Positions 35,044 to 42,847 of a stretch of DNA of 64,000 bases are shown here, piece by piece (the stretch's first letter is position 1; each line of letters opens with the position of its first letter). This DNA is from Flavobacteriaceae bacterium (GTDB taxonomy: Bacteria > Bacteroidota > Bacteroidia > Flavobacteriales > Flavobacteriaceae): positions 179,184 to 243,183 of the forward strand of contig JANQSO010000006.1 of NCBI GenBank assembly GCA_028284005.1, in the 5' to 3' direction. Made by a program: the position numbers and the translations under genes. The notes under the pieces were generated by a model. It did no database searches and was not told where the DNA came from. It was given only the letters and a program-made list of their open reading frames with translations.

Positions 35044-35865
35044 TTACTTTCTAAAAGTGGTAACACCAAATTTTCTGGCTTCCGCTTTTGCTTCGGGGGC
35101 CCAACTTGTAATATTGTTGATTCGGGTATCACTTGAAGGGTGTGTGCTTAAAAATTCAGGTGGTGCATTTCCGCCTGCGTTAGCTTTCATGCGTTGCCAT
35201 AATTCCGCAGCAACGATTGGATCGTAACCGGCTATTGCCATTAGCGTTAAACCAATTCTATCTGCTTCACTTTCATGATTTCTACTAAAAGGCAACATGA
35301 CCCCAACGGTAGTCCCCAAACCATAATACCTGTTAAAGGCTTCCTGATTTTTTGGGTCCTTACTTAAAGCAATGTTCCCGGCTACCGCACCTAATGCCTG
35401 GTATTGCGCTGCACTCATTCGTTGCTGACCATGATTTGCAAGTGCGTGAGCGACCTCATGCCCCATAACAGCCGCTACACCAGCCTCATTTTTTGTAATA
35501 GGTAAAATTCCCGTATAAAAGACGATCTTCCCTCCCGGCATGCACCATGCATTTACGGCCGGGTCTTTCACCAAGTTATATTCCCATTGATAATCTTTCA
35601 AATATCCTGCATACCCATTTGCTGTTAGCCATCGCTCTGATGCTGCAGCAATTTTCTGTCCGACATTCTTAATCATTTGCGCATCTGCGGTTCCCGTAAC
35701 GACATCATGCTCAGTCAAAAAATTACTGTATTCCTGAAATGCCATTGGAAAGATCTGCGAATTAGGTACAAGCGCCATGGTTTTTTTACCTGTAAAAGGG
35801 TTTGTAGTACAAGCTACCGCAAAAAATATGACAGCTATGACAGAAAGTATTTTCTTAAGTTTCAT
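35044..35865 (-). CDS. M48 family metalloprotease lipoprotein
   Basis: A 273-residue Zn-protease of the BepA/LoiP type. Lipobox with Cys at residue 19 (AVIFFAVAC), zinc motif HEVAHALANH (H136, E137, H140) and the third ligand in NHESEADRIGLTLM. The C-terminus has FLSTHPSSDTRINNI. It lies in the periplasm anchored to a membrane and probably helps outer membrane protein quality control. Own terminator follows. Upstream lies a 213-bp gap shared with the divergent lipoprotein gene. Confidence 0.92.
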   Translation of the reverse strand: MKLKKILSVIAVIFFAVACTTNPFTGKKTMALVPNSQIFPMAFQEYSNFLTEHDVVTGTADAQMIKNVGQKIAAASERWLTANGYAGYLKDYQWEYNLVKDPAVNAWCMPGGKIVFYTGILPITKNEAGVAAVMGHEVAHALANHGQQRMSAAQYQALGAVAGNIALSKDPKNQEAFNRYYGLGTTVGVMLPFSRNHESEADRIGLTLMAIAGYDPIVAAELWQRMKANAGGNAPPEFLSTHPSSDTRINNITSWAPEAKAEARKFGVTTFRK

Positions 35866-36078
35866 CGTAGTTGTTTTTTAATTATACTTTAAAAATAAGG
35901 ATATAATCCGTTTAGTACATTCAAAAATTGTACAAAACAGATTTTAAATTTTCTTTTTTCGACAAAAAGTTCAAAAATAAAGTCAAAAAAGGTATTATCC
36001 CGAAAGAAATTCAAACAAAAACGTCTTGCCGGTATAAATGGAACGGCTTTTGTAATAACTTCAAAAAAACACCTTATC

Positions 36079-36591
36079 ATGAAAAACATACTTCTATTTT
36101 TTGCCGTATCTACTACATTATTATTCACAGCTTGCGAAGGAGATCCCGGGCCCCAGGGAGAACCGGGTATCAACATTTTAGGCCAGGTCTTTGAAGCAAA
36201 TGTCGATTTTACAGCTGCTAACAATTTTGAGCAGCTAGTCGTATTTCCATCTAATGTCGAAGTTTTTGAAAGTGACGTAATCTTAGTGTATTGGCTTGAA
36301 GATGTTGTATCTGACGGCAACGGGGGTACACTGGATGTTTGGAGCCAGCTACCGCAAACCATCTACACAAGTGAAGGCTCTTTTCAATATACTTTTAATC
36401 ATACTTTTTTGGATGTGCTTCTATTCTTACAGGCTGACTTTGACCTTACTTTGTTAGGAAACGGTTTCACCAACGACCAAATTTTCCGTATTGCAGTAGT
36501 TCCTTCAGAATTTGCCTCGGCTGACCTGACTATGAATGACCTGTTACGAAACCTGCAAATTGAAACACATCAAATTGAAAAAATTGATTAA
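36079..36591 (+). CDS. Lipoprotein with short collagen-like segment after the lipid cysteine
   Basis: A 170-residue lipoprotein. The signal peptide ends at the lipobox FTAC (Cys 19) followed at once by four Gly-X-Y triplets (GDPGPQGEPGIN), then a beta-rich domain (ANVDFTAANNFEQLVVFPSNVEV ... NHTFLDVLLFLQAD). The triplet run is too short to form a stable triple helix and may only be a flexible tether. Function unknown. Three nt upstream of the exported msrB gene and on the same strand, so probably cotranscribed. Confidence 0.75.
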   Translation: MKNILLFFAVSTTLLFTACEGDPGPQGEPGINILGQVFEANVDFTAANNFEQLVVFPSNVEVFESDVILVYWLEDVVSDGNGGTLDVWSQLPQTIYTSEGSFQYTFNHTFLDVLLFLQADFDLTLLGNGFTNDQIFRIAVVPSEFASADLTMNDLLRNLQIETHQIEKID

Positions 36592-36594
36592 AAA

Positions 36595-37080
36595 ATGAAA
36601 CAGATCTGTTTATTGATAGCTGCTATTGTTCTTTTTAGCTGCAATTCTTCGGCACAGGACAAAAAGGAAACTAAAACTTTTCCTATTACAAAAACCGAAG
36701 CCGAATGGAAAGCAGAACTTACCGAAATGCAATATTATGTCCTACGAAAAGCCGGTACCGAGCGCCCTTTTTCCAGTGACCTAAATAAAAATTATAAGCC
36801 GGGTACTTATGTTTGTGCCGCTTGCAACACACCTTTGTTTAAAAGTGACTACAAATTTGACAGTGGTACCGGATGGCCAAGTTTTGACCGTGAGATCAAA
36901 GGAAATGTAGCTTTTTCAACAGATTACAATTTGGGATACGCCCGTACCGAAGAGCATTGCGCCACTTGTGGCGGACATCTGGGGCATGTCTTTAATGACG
37001 GTCCGAGAGATACTACAGGTAAAAGACATTGTATCAACGGAGCAGCTTTGAATTTCATTCCGAAAAAAGATGACAAATAA
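36595..37080 (+). CDS. msrB: Peptide-methionine (R)-S-oxide reductase, lipoprotein form
   Basis: Reduces methionine-R-sulfoxide in proteins. The 161-residue protein has a signal peptide with lipobox Cys 16 (IVLFSC), so it should be anchored in the periplasm or at the cell surface. Zinc cysteines are C74/C77 and C122/C125; the catalytic Cys is C146 in KRHCINGAALNF. The segment SGTGWPSF has Thr 92 where many MsrBs have the recycling Cys, so recycling may differ. Overlaps the second msrB gene by 11 nt. Confidence 0.93.
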   Translation: MKQICLLIAAIVLFSCNSSAQDKKETKTFPITKTEAEWKAELTEMQYYVLRKAGTERPFSSDLNKNYKPGTYVCAACNTPLFKSDYKFDSGTGWPSFDREIKGNVAFSTDYNLGYARTEEHCATCGGHLGHVFNDGPRDTTGKRHCINGAALNFIPKKDDK

Positions 37081-37471
37081 AACGTATCCTATTCACAAAA
37101 CTGAAGCTCAATGGCTTGAAGAATTAGGGCCGGAACGCTATCGCATTTTACGTGAAAAAGGTACCGAACGCCCATTTACCGGAGAATACAACCTTAATTT
37201 TGACAAAGGAAGTTATCAATGTGGTGCCTGTAAAACACCTCTTTTTGAAAGTAACAGTAAATTTGACAGTGGCTGTGGCTGGCCTTCTTTTGATGAGGCA
37301 ATAGAAGGCACTGTGGAATACATTAGAGATACCAGTCACGGGATGATCCGTACGGAAATTCTTTGTGCCAGCTGTGGTAGCCACCTGGGACATGTATTCA
37401 ATGACGGCCCTACACAAACCGGGCAACGTTATTGTGTAAATTCCCTTTCGGTAGATTTTCAGAAAAAATAA
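37070..37471 (+). CDS. msrB: Peptide-methionine (R)-S-oxide reductase, cytoplasmic form
   Basis: A 133-residue MsrB without signal peptide. Zinc cysteines C51/C54 and C99/C102, catalytic Cys C122 in QRYCVNSLSVDF, and a second Cys at 69 in SGCGWPSF, the position used for the recycling disulfide in many MsrBs. It overlaps the exported paralogue by 11 nt, so the two are translated together and probably protect different compartments. Sequences differ enough that this is an old duplication. Confidence 0.94.
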   Translation: MTNKTYPIHKTEAQWLEELGPERYRILREKGTERPFTGEYNLNFDKGSYQCGACKTPLFESNSKFDSGCGWPSFDEAIEGTVEYIRDTSHGMIRTEILCASCGSHLGHVFNDGPTQTGQRYCVNSLSVDFQKK

Positions 37472-37526
37472 ATTAAACCTTACACCTACTTTTTCAGTCA
37501 AACTGCAAACACTAAATAATGTAGTT

Positions 37527-37748
37527 ATGAAAAAGTTTTACTTACTCTTTGCCATTGGCATTTTCACACTTTCTTCATGTGCAACCCGTGTTGTTACAAC
37601 GACAGCAGTTCCGGAGACTAAGGTAGTAGTTGTTAAAAAAGCACCTAGAAATCATAAGGTGGTCATTGTAAAAGGAAAAAGGTACTATCGCTGGAACGGA
37701 AAATACCATCGTAAAACTGCAAGAGGTTATGTTGTCGTTAATTTGTAG
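37527..37748 (+). CDS. Small hypothetical lipoprotein
   Basis: A 73-residue protein: signal with lipobox SSC (Cys 18), then a basic stretch KVVVVKKAPRNHKVVIVKGKRYYRW and a WNGKYHRKTARGYVVV terminus. It resembles the basic C-terminal repeats seen in several Bacteroidetes DUF families, but the function is unknown. It follows the msrB pair by 55 nt. The strongly basic, valine-rich strand pattern suggests binding to an acidic polymer or lipid, which is speculation. Confidence 0.7.
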   Translation: MKKFYLLFAIGIFTLSSCATRVVTTTAVPETKVVVVKKAPRNHKVVIVKGKRYYRWNGKYHRKTARGYVVVNL

Positions 37749-37839
37749 GTCTTTAATGGGAAAAAATCAAACTACCCTTCTTCGTTCCACTTTCATTTTG
37801 TAATTTCGTGTCTTCAAATTAAGGACTTAAATTTAGAAG

Positions 37840-39216
37840 ATGAGTAAATACGATATTATAGTTTTAGGAAGTGGCCCGGGAGGATATGTAACTGCAATTA
37901 GAGCTTCACAATTGGGGTTTAAAACTGCAATTATTGAAAAGGAAAGTTTAGGAGGCGTTTGCCTTAATTGGGGATGTATTCCTACAAAAGCGCTTCTTAA
38001 AAGTGCCCAGGTTTTTGATTATTTAAAACATGCAGAAGATTACGGGCTTACCGTTAAGGGTGCCGATAAAGATTTCACCAAAGTTGTTGAGCGTAGCAGA
38101 GGTGTTGCCGATGGTATGAGCAAAGGTGTTCAGTTTTTAATGAAGAAGAATAAGATCGATGTGATCAATGGCTTCGGAAAAATTAAACCCGGAAAAAAAG
38201 TAGATGTTGAAGGCAAAGAATACACTGCAGACCATATCATCATAGCAACAGGTGCCCGTTCCAGAGAGTTGCCTAATCTGAAACAAGACGGAAAAAAAGT
38301 GATCGGCTATCGTGAAGCAATGACACTTAAAAAACAACCTAAAAGTATGATCGTGGTTGGTAGTGGTGCCATTGGTGTGGAGTTTGCTCATTTTTACAAT
38401 GCTATGGGTACGGAGGTAACTATCGTTGAGTATTTACCTCACTTGGTGCCATTGGAAGATGAAGATGTCTCTAAGCAGTTTGAAAGGTCCTTCAAAAAAG
38501 CGGGGATCAAAGTAATGACATCTTCTTCGGTTGAAAAACTGGATACTTCAGGGAAAACAGTAAAAGCCACGGTAAAAACTAAAAAAGGAGAAGAGGTCTT
38601 AGAAGCTGAAGTTGTACTTTCTGCGGTAGGTATCACCTCCAATCTTGAAAATATTGGACTAGAAGACGTAGGGATCGTAACAGACCGGGATAAGATCATG
38701 GTAAATGACTGGTACCAGACTAACATCCCCGGGTATTATGCAATTGGCGATGTGGTTCCCGGCCCTGCACTGGCACACGTTGCTTCTGCTGAAGGGATCA
38801 CTTGCGTTGAAAAAATTGCCGGAATGCACGTGGAAGCGATTGACTATGGAAATATTCCGGGTTGTACGTATGCTACACCTGAAATTGCAAGTGTGGGAAT
38901 GACCGAAAAACAGGCAAAAGAAGCCGGATACGAACTAAAAGTCGGGAAATTCCCGTTTTCAGCAAGCGGAAAGGCAAGTGCAGCAGGAACCAAAGACGGA
39001 TTTGTTAAAGTGATCTTTGATGCAAAATATGGTGAATGGCTGGGTTGTCACATGATCGGTGCCGGTGTAACAGATATGATCGCCGAGGCTGTCCTGGGGC
39101 GAAAACTGGAAACTACGGGACATGAGGTCCTAAAAGCGATACATCCACACCCAACCATGAGTGAAGCAGTGATGGAAGCTGTAGCAGATGCTTACGATGA
39201 GGTGATCCATTTATAA
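37840..39216 (+). CDS. lpdA: Dihydrolipoyl dehydrogenase (E3)
   Basis: Flavoprotein that reoxidises dihydrolipoamide in 2-oxo acid dehydrogenase complexes and the glycine cleavage system. FAD motif VLGSGPGGYVTAIRASQLG, redox pair in GGVCLNWGCIPTKALLKSA (Cys 42 and Cys 47), NAD motif VVGSGAIGVEFAHFY, and the catalytic His in AIHPHPTMSEAVMEA. 458 residues, standard. It is monocistronic with its own terminator; no dehydrogenase E1/E2 genes are adjacent. Confidence 0.96.
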   Translation: MSKYDIIVLGSGPGGYVTAIRASQLGFKTAIIEKESLGGVCLNWGCIPTKALLKSAQVFDYLKHAEDYGLTVKGADKDFTKVVERSRGVADGMSKGVQFLMKKNKIDVINGFGKIKPGKKVDVEGKEYTADHIIIATGARSRELPNLKQDGKKVIGYREAMTLKKQPKSMIVVGSGAIGVEFAHFYNAMGTEVTIVEYLPHLVPLEDEDVSKQFERSFKKAGIKVMTSSSVEKLDTSGKTVKATVKTKKGEEVLEAEVVLSAVGITSNLENIGLEDVGIVTDRDKIMVNDWYQTNIPGYYAIGDVVPGPALAHVASAEGITCVEKIAGMHVEAIDYGNIPGCTYATPEIASVGMTEKQAKEAGYELKVGKFPFSASGKASAAGTKDGFVKVIFDAKYGEWLGCHMIGAGVTDMIAEAVLGRKLETTGHEVLKAIHPHPTMSEAVMEAVADAYDEVIHL

Positions 39217-39240
39217 CAATAAGCTCTATTTTAATTATAA

Positions 39241-39270
39241 AAAAGCGATTCTTTACCGGGATCGCTTTTT
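39241..39270. terminator. Bidirectional intrinsic terminator
   Basis: AAAAGCGAT (39241-39249) pairs with ATCGCTTTT (39261-39269); A and T tracts on both sides allow use in both directions. It ends lpdA and the convergent Dph6-like gene. Confidence 0.85.
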
Positions 39271-39274
39271 ATTG

Positions 39275-40000
39275 TTATTTTGGAAACAGGTCACAATACC
39301 AAAATCGAGTATCCCAGGTTTTGACATCATCTGTAAAACAATTATCCGTATCATCTTCTGAAAGGTCATAAGAACGAAGCACCTTCTCTCCTACCACAAA
39401 ATCTACAGGTTTTTTAAATATAGGGCCATCAAAAACAAAAGTGTGAAACTCTCCGTTTTCTCCGCAGGGGTCAACATTTTCCGGAAGATCTTCTATGAAA
39501 GCTTCATCTATTACCCTTCCAACAAAAGAGGCATCCAGTAATTTTGCATTTACACATACGGTAATCGCTTTAAAGCCCAACGAAAGAAGCTCTTCCAACA
39601 ATAGACGTGTATTTTTCATCCATAATGGAAAAACAGCTTTCAGTCCTACTTTTTCAAGCCTGTCCTCGCGATACTCTTTCAGATCCTGCAAGAAGATATC
39701 TCCAAATGCACTGTACTCGTACTTTTCAGCAGCTAATGCTTCTGTAAAATCTTTCATAGCTGCATCATAATTGGCCATAGAAACTGCTCCGGACAGATAT
39801 AGCTTTTGCAAAGGAATACCTATACTTTCAGCCTGAGCGTCCAGTAAAGACTCTCTAAGTCCGTGCATAGAAACCCTTTTAAAATCACTGTTAACTGTTG
39901 TTATTAGCTTAGTAACCTGGTATTCAGAATTGGAAGTTAAATAGTAAAGAGCCAAAGCCGCATCTTTTCCGGTACTCCAGTTGAAGTAGGTCTTTTTCAT
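39275..40000 (-). CDS. Dph6-related ATP pyrophosphatase family protein
   Basis: A 241-residue PP-loop ATPase of the diphthine-ammonia ligase (DUF71/COG2102) family. The PP-loop is NWSTGKDAALALYYL, and GENGEFHTFVFDGPIF is the conserved C-terminal motif with the catalytic Glu and His region. Bacteria do not make diphthamide, so the family function here is unknown; bacterial relatives are linked to cofactor or tRNA chemistry. It starts 1 nt after the aroQ stop and both are on the minus strand. Confidence 0.83.
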   Translation of the reverse strand: MKKTYFNWSTGKDAALALYYLTSNSEYQVTKLITTVNSDFKRVSMHGLRESLLDAQAESIGIPLQKLYLSGAVSMANYDAAMKDFTEALAAEKYEYSAFGDIFLQDLKEYREDRLEKVGLKAVFPLWMKNTRLLLEELLSLGFKAITVCVNAKLLDASFVGRVIDEAFIEDLPENVDPCGENGEFHTFVFDGPIFKKPVDFVVGEKVLRSYDLSEDDTDNCFTDDVKTWDTRFWYCDLFPK

Positions 40001-40001
40001 A

Positions 40002-40421
40002 TTATTCTTTTAGGAAGCTTTGCAAAGCCAGCTCATAGCTCTGTAGGCCAAAACCAAGGATTATACCCTTGGCATTCGGGGAAATAAAAGAAGTATGTCT
40101 AAATTCCTCCCTTGAAAATGTGTTGGAGATATGTACTTCCACGACCGGAGTTTCAATTGCTTTCACAGTATCTCCTATTCCAATCGACGTATGTGTATAT
40201 GCTGCGGCATTTAATATGATACCATCATAAGAATAGCCTACCTCCTGGAGTTTATCAATGAGTTCGCCTTCCACATTGGATTGATAACAGGATATATCCA
40301 CATTACTGTACTTTTCCCTAATTCGGTTGAAGAACTCGTTAAAAGATTCATCACCATAAATATCATTTTCACGTTTGCCGAGAAGATTTAAATTAGGGCC
40401 GTTAATGATAATGATTTTCAT
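40002..40421 (-). CDS. aroQ: Type II 3-dehydroquinate dehydratase
   Basis: Dehydrates 3-dehydroquinate to 3-dehydroshikimate in the shikimate pathway. The 139-residue protein has the start IIIINGPNLNLLGKRENDIYG with the catalytic tyrosine, then LNAAAYTHTSIGIGDTV, and VEVHISNTFSREEFRHTSFISPNAKGIILGFG. Slightly shorter than the usual 145-150 residues. First gene of a two-gene operon with the Dph6-like gene; other shikimate genes are not here. Confidence 0.95.
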   Translation of the reverse strand: MKIIIINGPNLNLLGKRENDIYGDESFNEFFNRIREKYSNVDISCYQSNVEGELIDKLQEVGYSYDGIILNAAAYTHTSIGIGDTVKAIETPVVEVHISNTFSREEFRHTSFISPNAKGIILGFGLQSYELALQSFLKE

Positions 40422-40436
40422 ACCTCAAATATATAA

Positions 40437-40472
40437 ATAAAAAAGGCGGAAGTGATCACTTCCGCCTTTTTG
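40437..40472 (-). terminator. Intrinsic terminator with perfect palindromic stem
   Basis: GGCGGAAGTGATCACTTCCGCC at 40445-40466 is a perfect palindrome flanked by A and T tracts. It ends the outer membrane barrel gene at 40489-41064 on the minus strand and lies upstream of aroQ. Confidence 0.85.
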
Positions 40473-40488
40473 TTATATGTGTATTATT

Positions 40489-41064
40489 TTATTGGATCAT
40501 AAAGCCGACAGAGGCCCCAAGATTACAATTTTTTGCATCAAAATTATTATCTATCACATCATTGAAGCCCATATCATAACGAATATTAAGGAATAGCCCC
40601 ATTGGGAAATCATATTGAGCCCCAATAGCTGCTCCAATATTAAGCGTTGAAATATCTTCAATATCGTTTTCGTTTCCATCTTCATTTTCAACCTTTGCAG
40701 ACAGGTTAATACCAAAAAGCGGACCGCCCTGAAGGCTCAGTCCTTCAATAATTTCGAAATCTGCCACAACAGGAACATCTACATAATCTAATTTGATCGT
40801 AACGTTACCATCTTTCCATCCTCTCATGGAATAGATGACTTCCGGTTGAACAGAGAAGAGTTCTGTAACTTCAAAACTGGCAACAGCTCCAATTTGTATA
40901 CCGGTTCGGCTATCAACATCGTTGACATCATCACCATTAACAGATGAAAAATTTGCACCGCCCTTAACTCCCCAATGAAAGCCCCCGGTAGTTGCTCCTT
41001 CCTGCGCGCTGGATGCTGTCATACCAAATATGGCTAAAACAGCAAAAAAGAATAATTTTTTCAT
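40489..41064 (-). CDS. Outer membrane beta-barrel protein (PorT-like)
   Basis: A 191-residue barrel: signal peptide MKKLFFFAVLAIFGMTASSA, then alternating strands GFHWGVKGGANFSSVNGDD, GIQIGAVASFEVTELFSVQPEVIYS, LKLDYVDVPVVADFEI-type segment and a C-terminal aromatic strand GASVGFMIQ. The order, with YxxVPVVAD/LK, is the usual PorT/OmpW-like family in Bacteroidetes. A second, related barrel lies just upstream at 41211-41795. Own promoter (41098-41105) and terminator. Confidence 0.88.
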   Translation of the reverse strand: MKKLFFFAVLAIFGMTASSAQEGATTGGFHWGVKGGANFSSVNGDDVNDVDSRTGIQIGAVASFEVTELFSVQPEVIYSMRGWKDGNVTIKLDYVDVPVVADFEIIEGLSLQGGPLFGINLSAKVENEDGNENDIEDISTLNIGAAIGAQYDFPMGLFLNIRYDMGFNDVIDNNFDAKNCNLGASVGFMIQ

Positions 41065-41097
41065 AATTAAGATTTAATTAGTTGTCTAGTAAAATTA

Positions 41098-41105
41098 CAA
41101 AAATA
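41098..41105 (-). promoter_or_regulatory. -7 element of the 40489-41064 barrel gene
   Basis: TATTTTTG on the minus strand, followed by about 30 nt of leader to the ATG at 41064. Matches TAnnTTTG exactly; the -33 TTG is not clear. Confidence 0.6.
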
Positions 41106-41157
41106 TTTTAATACTCTGTGCCCTAATCAATTATACGTATTTACAATGAATAGCAAA

Positions 41158-41190
41158 TAAAAAAGGCAGAAGTTTTACTTCTGCCTTTTC
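41158..41190 (-). terminator. Intrinsic terminator of the second barrel gene
   Basis: AAAAGGCAGAAG (41161-41172) pairs with CTTCTGCCTTTT (41178-41189), giving a T tract after the stem on the minus strand. It separates the two barrel genes into single transcripts. Confidence 0.85.
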
Positions 41191-41210
41191 AAAACTTGAT
41201 TTTATATAAA

Positions 41211-41795
41211 TTATAAGAAGGAATACCCAATCGCTAAAGTGATCACTGTATTCTTTCCTATAGAAGATTCCACAACTCTTGTTCCTGCAGTTTCGGTATC
41301 TGTTACATCATTAGACTTAGTAACGTCCGTCAAACCAAAATGATAACGCCCACTTACACGAATACCAAAAGGAAATTCATACCCGGCACCTATAACACCT
41401 GTAAGGTCAAATGATTCGGCTTCGGCCAGGCTATTAAAAACTTCTTTGACATTATCGTCCACAACAAATCCAAATTGAGGGCCAGCTTGAAGGTTCAAAT
41501 TCTCAGTTACGAAATACTTCAAAACAACCGGTACGTTTACATAAGTAAGGTCTATATCTCCACCATTGAATTCAGCTCCCTGTTGCGAGTATAATAAATC
41601 ACCCTGTATTCCCAACTTATCATTGAGTTTTGCTCCTGCAAAAGCTCCAAAAACAAACCCTGTCTTATTTGAAAGGCCCGAAGCGTCAGTAAAATTAGCA
41701 AAATTGGCTCCTGCTTTAATACCCAGATCAAGTCCTTGTGCAGATACTGAAGTAACTACAAATGTTGCGATAAAAAAGAAAATTAGTTTTCTCAT
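41211..41795 (-). CDS. Outer membrane beta-barrel protein (PorT-like), paralogue
   Basis: A 194-residue barrel with signal peptide MRKLIFFFIATFVVTSVSAQ, then LDLGIKAGANFANFTDASG, GIQGDLLYSQQGAEF, IDLTYVNVPVVLKYFV and LNLQAGPQFGFVVDDN; ends in ITLAIGYSFL with a terminal aromatic residue. It is clearly related to the neighbouring barrel gene and probably arose by tandem duplication. TATATTTG at 41828-41821 is a likely -7 box with a leader of about 20 nt. Confidence 0.88.
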   Translation of the reverse strand: MRKLIFFFIATFVVTSVSAQGLDLGIKAGANFANFTDASGLSNKTGFVFGAFAGAKLNDKLGIQGDLLYSQQGAEFNGGDIDLTYVNVPVVLKYFVTENLNLQAGPQFGFVVDDNVKEVFNSLAEAESFDLTGVIGAGYEFPFGIRVSGRYHFGLTDVTKSNDVTDTETAGTRVVESSIGKNTVITLAIGYSFL

Positions 41796-41865
41796 AAATA
41801 GTAAGTTTAGAGTTAGGCAACAAATATACTGTAAAACCTACAATACCATTAATAATTTTTAACAG

Positions 41866-41873
41866 TATTTTTG
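41866..41873 (+). promoter_or_regulatory. -7 element of the xerD promoter
   Basis: TATTTTTG fits TAnnTTTG; the xerD ATG follows at 41902, so the leader is about 24 nt. Divergent from the barrel gene promoter at 41821-41828. Confidence 0.55.
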
Positions 41874-41901
41874 TTATACTTGAACAAGTAAGTTCCTCTA
41901 T

Positions 41902-42804
41902 ATGAAATGGCAACAAGCTGTAACCGATTATAAAAATTACCTGAGAATAGAACGGGGGCTCTCCGAAAATTCGATATCCAACTATTCTTTAGATATCAAT
42001 AAACTGATAAATTGGTTAGACGAAAATGCCATTTTCACATCACCCGAAGCTATTAATGAAGAAGTTGTACAACAATTTATATATTCCATTGCCAAAGAAG
42101 TAAACCCAAAATCGCAAAGCCGCATTATTTCCGGGTTGAGAGGGTTCTTTAATTACCTGATCTTCGAAGAATACAGGAACACGAACCCCTTAGAGCTAAT
42201 AGAAAGCCCTAAAATTGCCCGTAAATTGCCTGACACGCTTTCTCTTTCTGAAATTAATACGCTAATTGCTGCCATAGACCTCAGTAAACCCCAGGGAGAA
42301 CGTAATCGAGCTATTTTAGAAACCCTGTATGGGTGCGGGTTACGGGTTTCAGAACTAATAAATCTAAAAATATCTGACCTCTTTTTTGAAGAAGGGTTCA
42401 TCAAAGTAACGGGAAAAGGTGACAAACAGCGTTTTGTACCTATAGGAGGCATAACCGTAAGGTATATCGACCTCTACCGAAATGAGATCCGAAAACATCA
42501 AGACATACATCCAACGGCTAACGATACGCTTTTCCTAAACCGAAGAGGAAAACCGCTAACTCGGGCGATGATCTTTACTATTGTGAAACAATTAGCGGAA
42601 AAAGCCGCCATTCGGAAAAATGTCAGCCCACACACATTCCGTCATTCCTTTGCTACACATTTATTGGAAAGAGGAGCTGATCTACGTGCCATACAGCAAA
42701 TGCTGGGCCATGAAAGTATTACCACCACCGAGGTATACACACATATTGATAAATCGCATCTCGCTAAGGTTATGAATGAGTTTCATCCCAGAAAAGAAAT
42801 ATAA
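41902..42804 (+). CDS. xerD: Site-specific tyrosine recombinase XerD
   Basis: Acts with XerC at dif to resolve chromosome dimers. The 300-residue protein has the SAM-like N-domain (DYKNYLRIERGLSENSISNY) and the catalytic domain with GCGLRVSELINLKISD (Arg), KGDKQRFVP (Lys), HTFRHSFATHLLERGADLRAIQQMLGHESI (His, Arg, His) and the nucleophile in TTEVYTHID (Tyr). Full length and single copy with a housekeeping neighbourhood, so not an integrase. It is followed by a bidirectional terminator. Confidence 0.94.
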   Translation: MKWQQAVTDYKNYLRIERGLSENSISNYSLDINKLINWLDENAIFTSPEAINEEVVQQFIYSIAKEVNPKSQSRIISGLRGFFNYLIFEEYRNTNPLELIESPKIARKLPDTLSLSEINTLIAAIDLSKPQGERNRAILETLYGCGLRVSELINLKISDLFFEEGFIKVTGKGDKQRFVPIGGITVRYIDLYRNEIRKHQDIHPTANDTLFLNRRGKPLTRAMIFTIVKQLAEKAAIRKNVSPHTFRHSFATHLLERGADLRAIQQMLGHESITTTEVYTHIDKSHLAKVMNEFHPRKEI

Positions 42805-42817
42805 TGATCGCTTTAAT

Positions 42818-42847
42818 AAAAAAGCCTCCGGATGGAGGCCTTTTTTA
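42818..42847. terminator. Bidirectional intrinsic terminator
   Basis: GCCTCC (42824-42829) and GGAGGC (42834-42839) pair around a GGAT loop, with A tract before and T tract after. It serves xerD and rny; its last 3 nt overlap the rny stop codon. Confidence 0.85.

Noticed and set aside
36079..36180. Real collagen-like structural protein
   Set aside because: Only four Gly-X-Y triplets; too few for a triple helix.
35889..36362. 157-codon minus-strand open frame
   Set aside because: Overlaps the collagen-like lipoprotein gene, which has a clear lipobox, and shows no signal or domain itself.
41902..42804. Tyrosine recombinase as a sign of an integrated element
   Set aside because: It has full XerD features, lies among housekeeping genes, and there is no attachment repeat or phage gene nearby.
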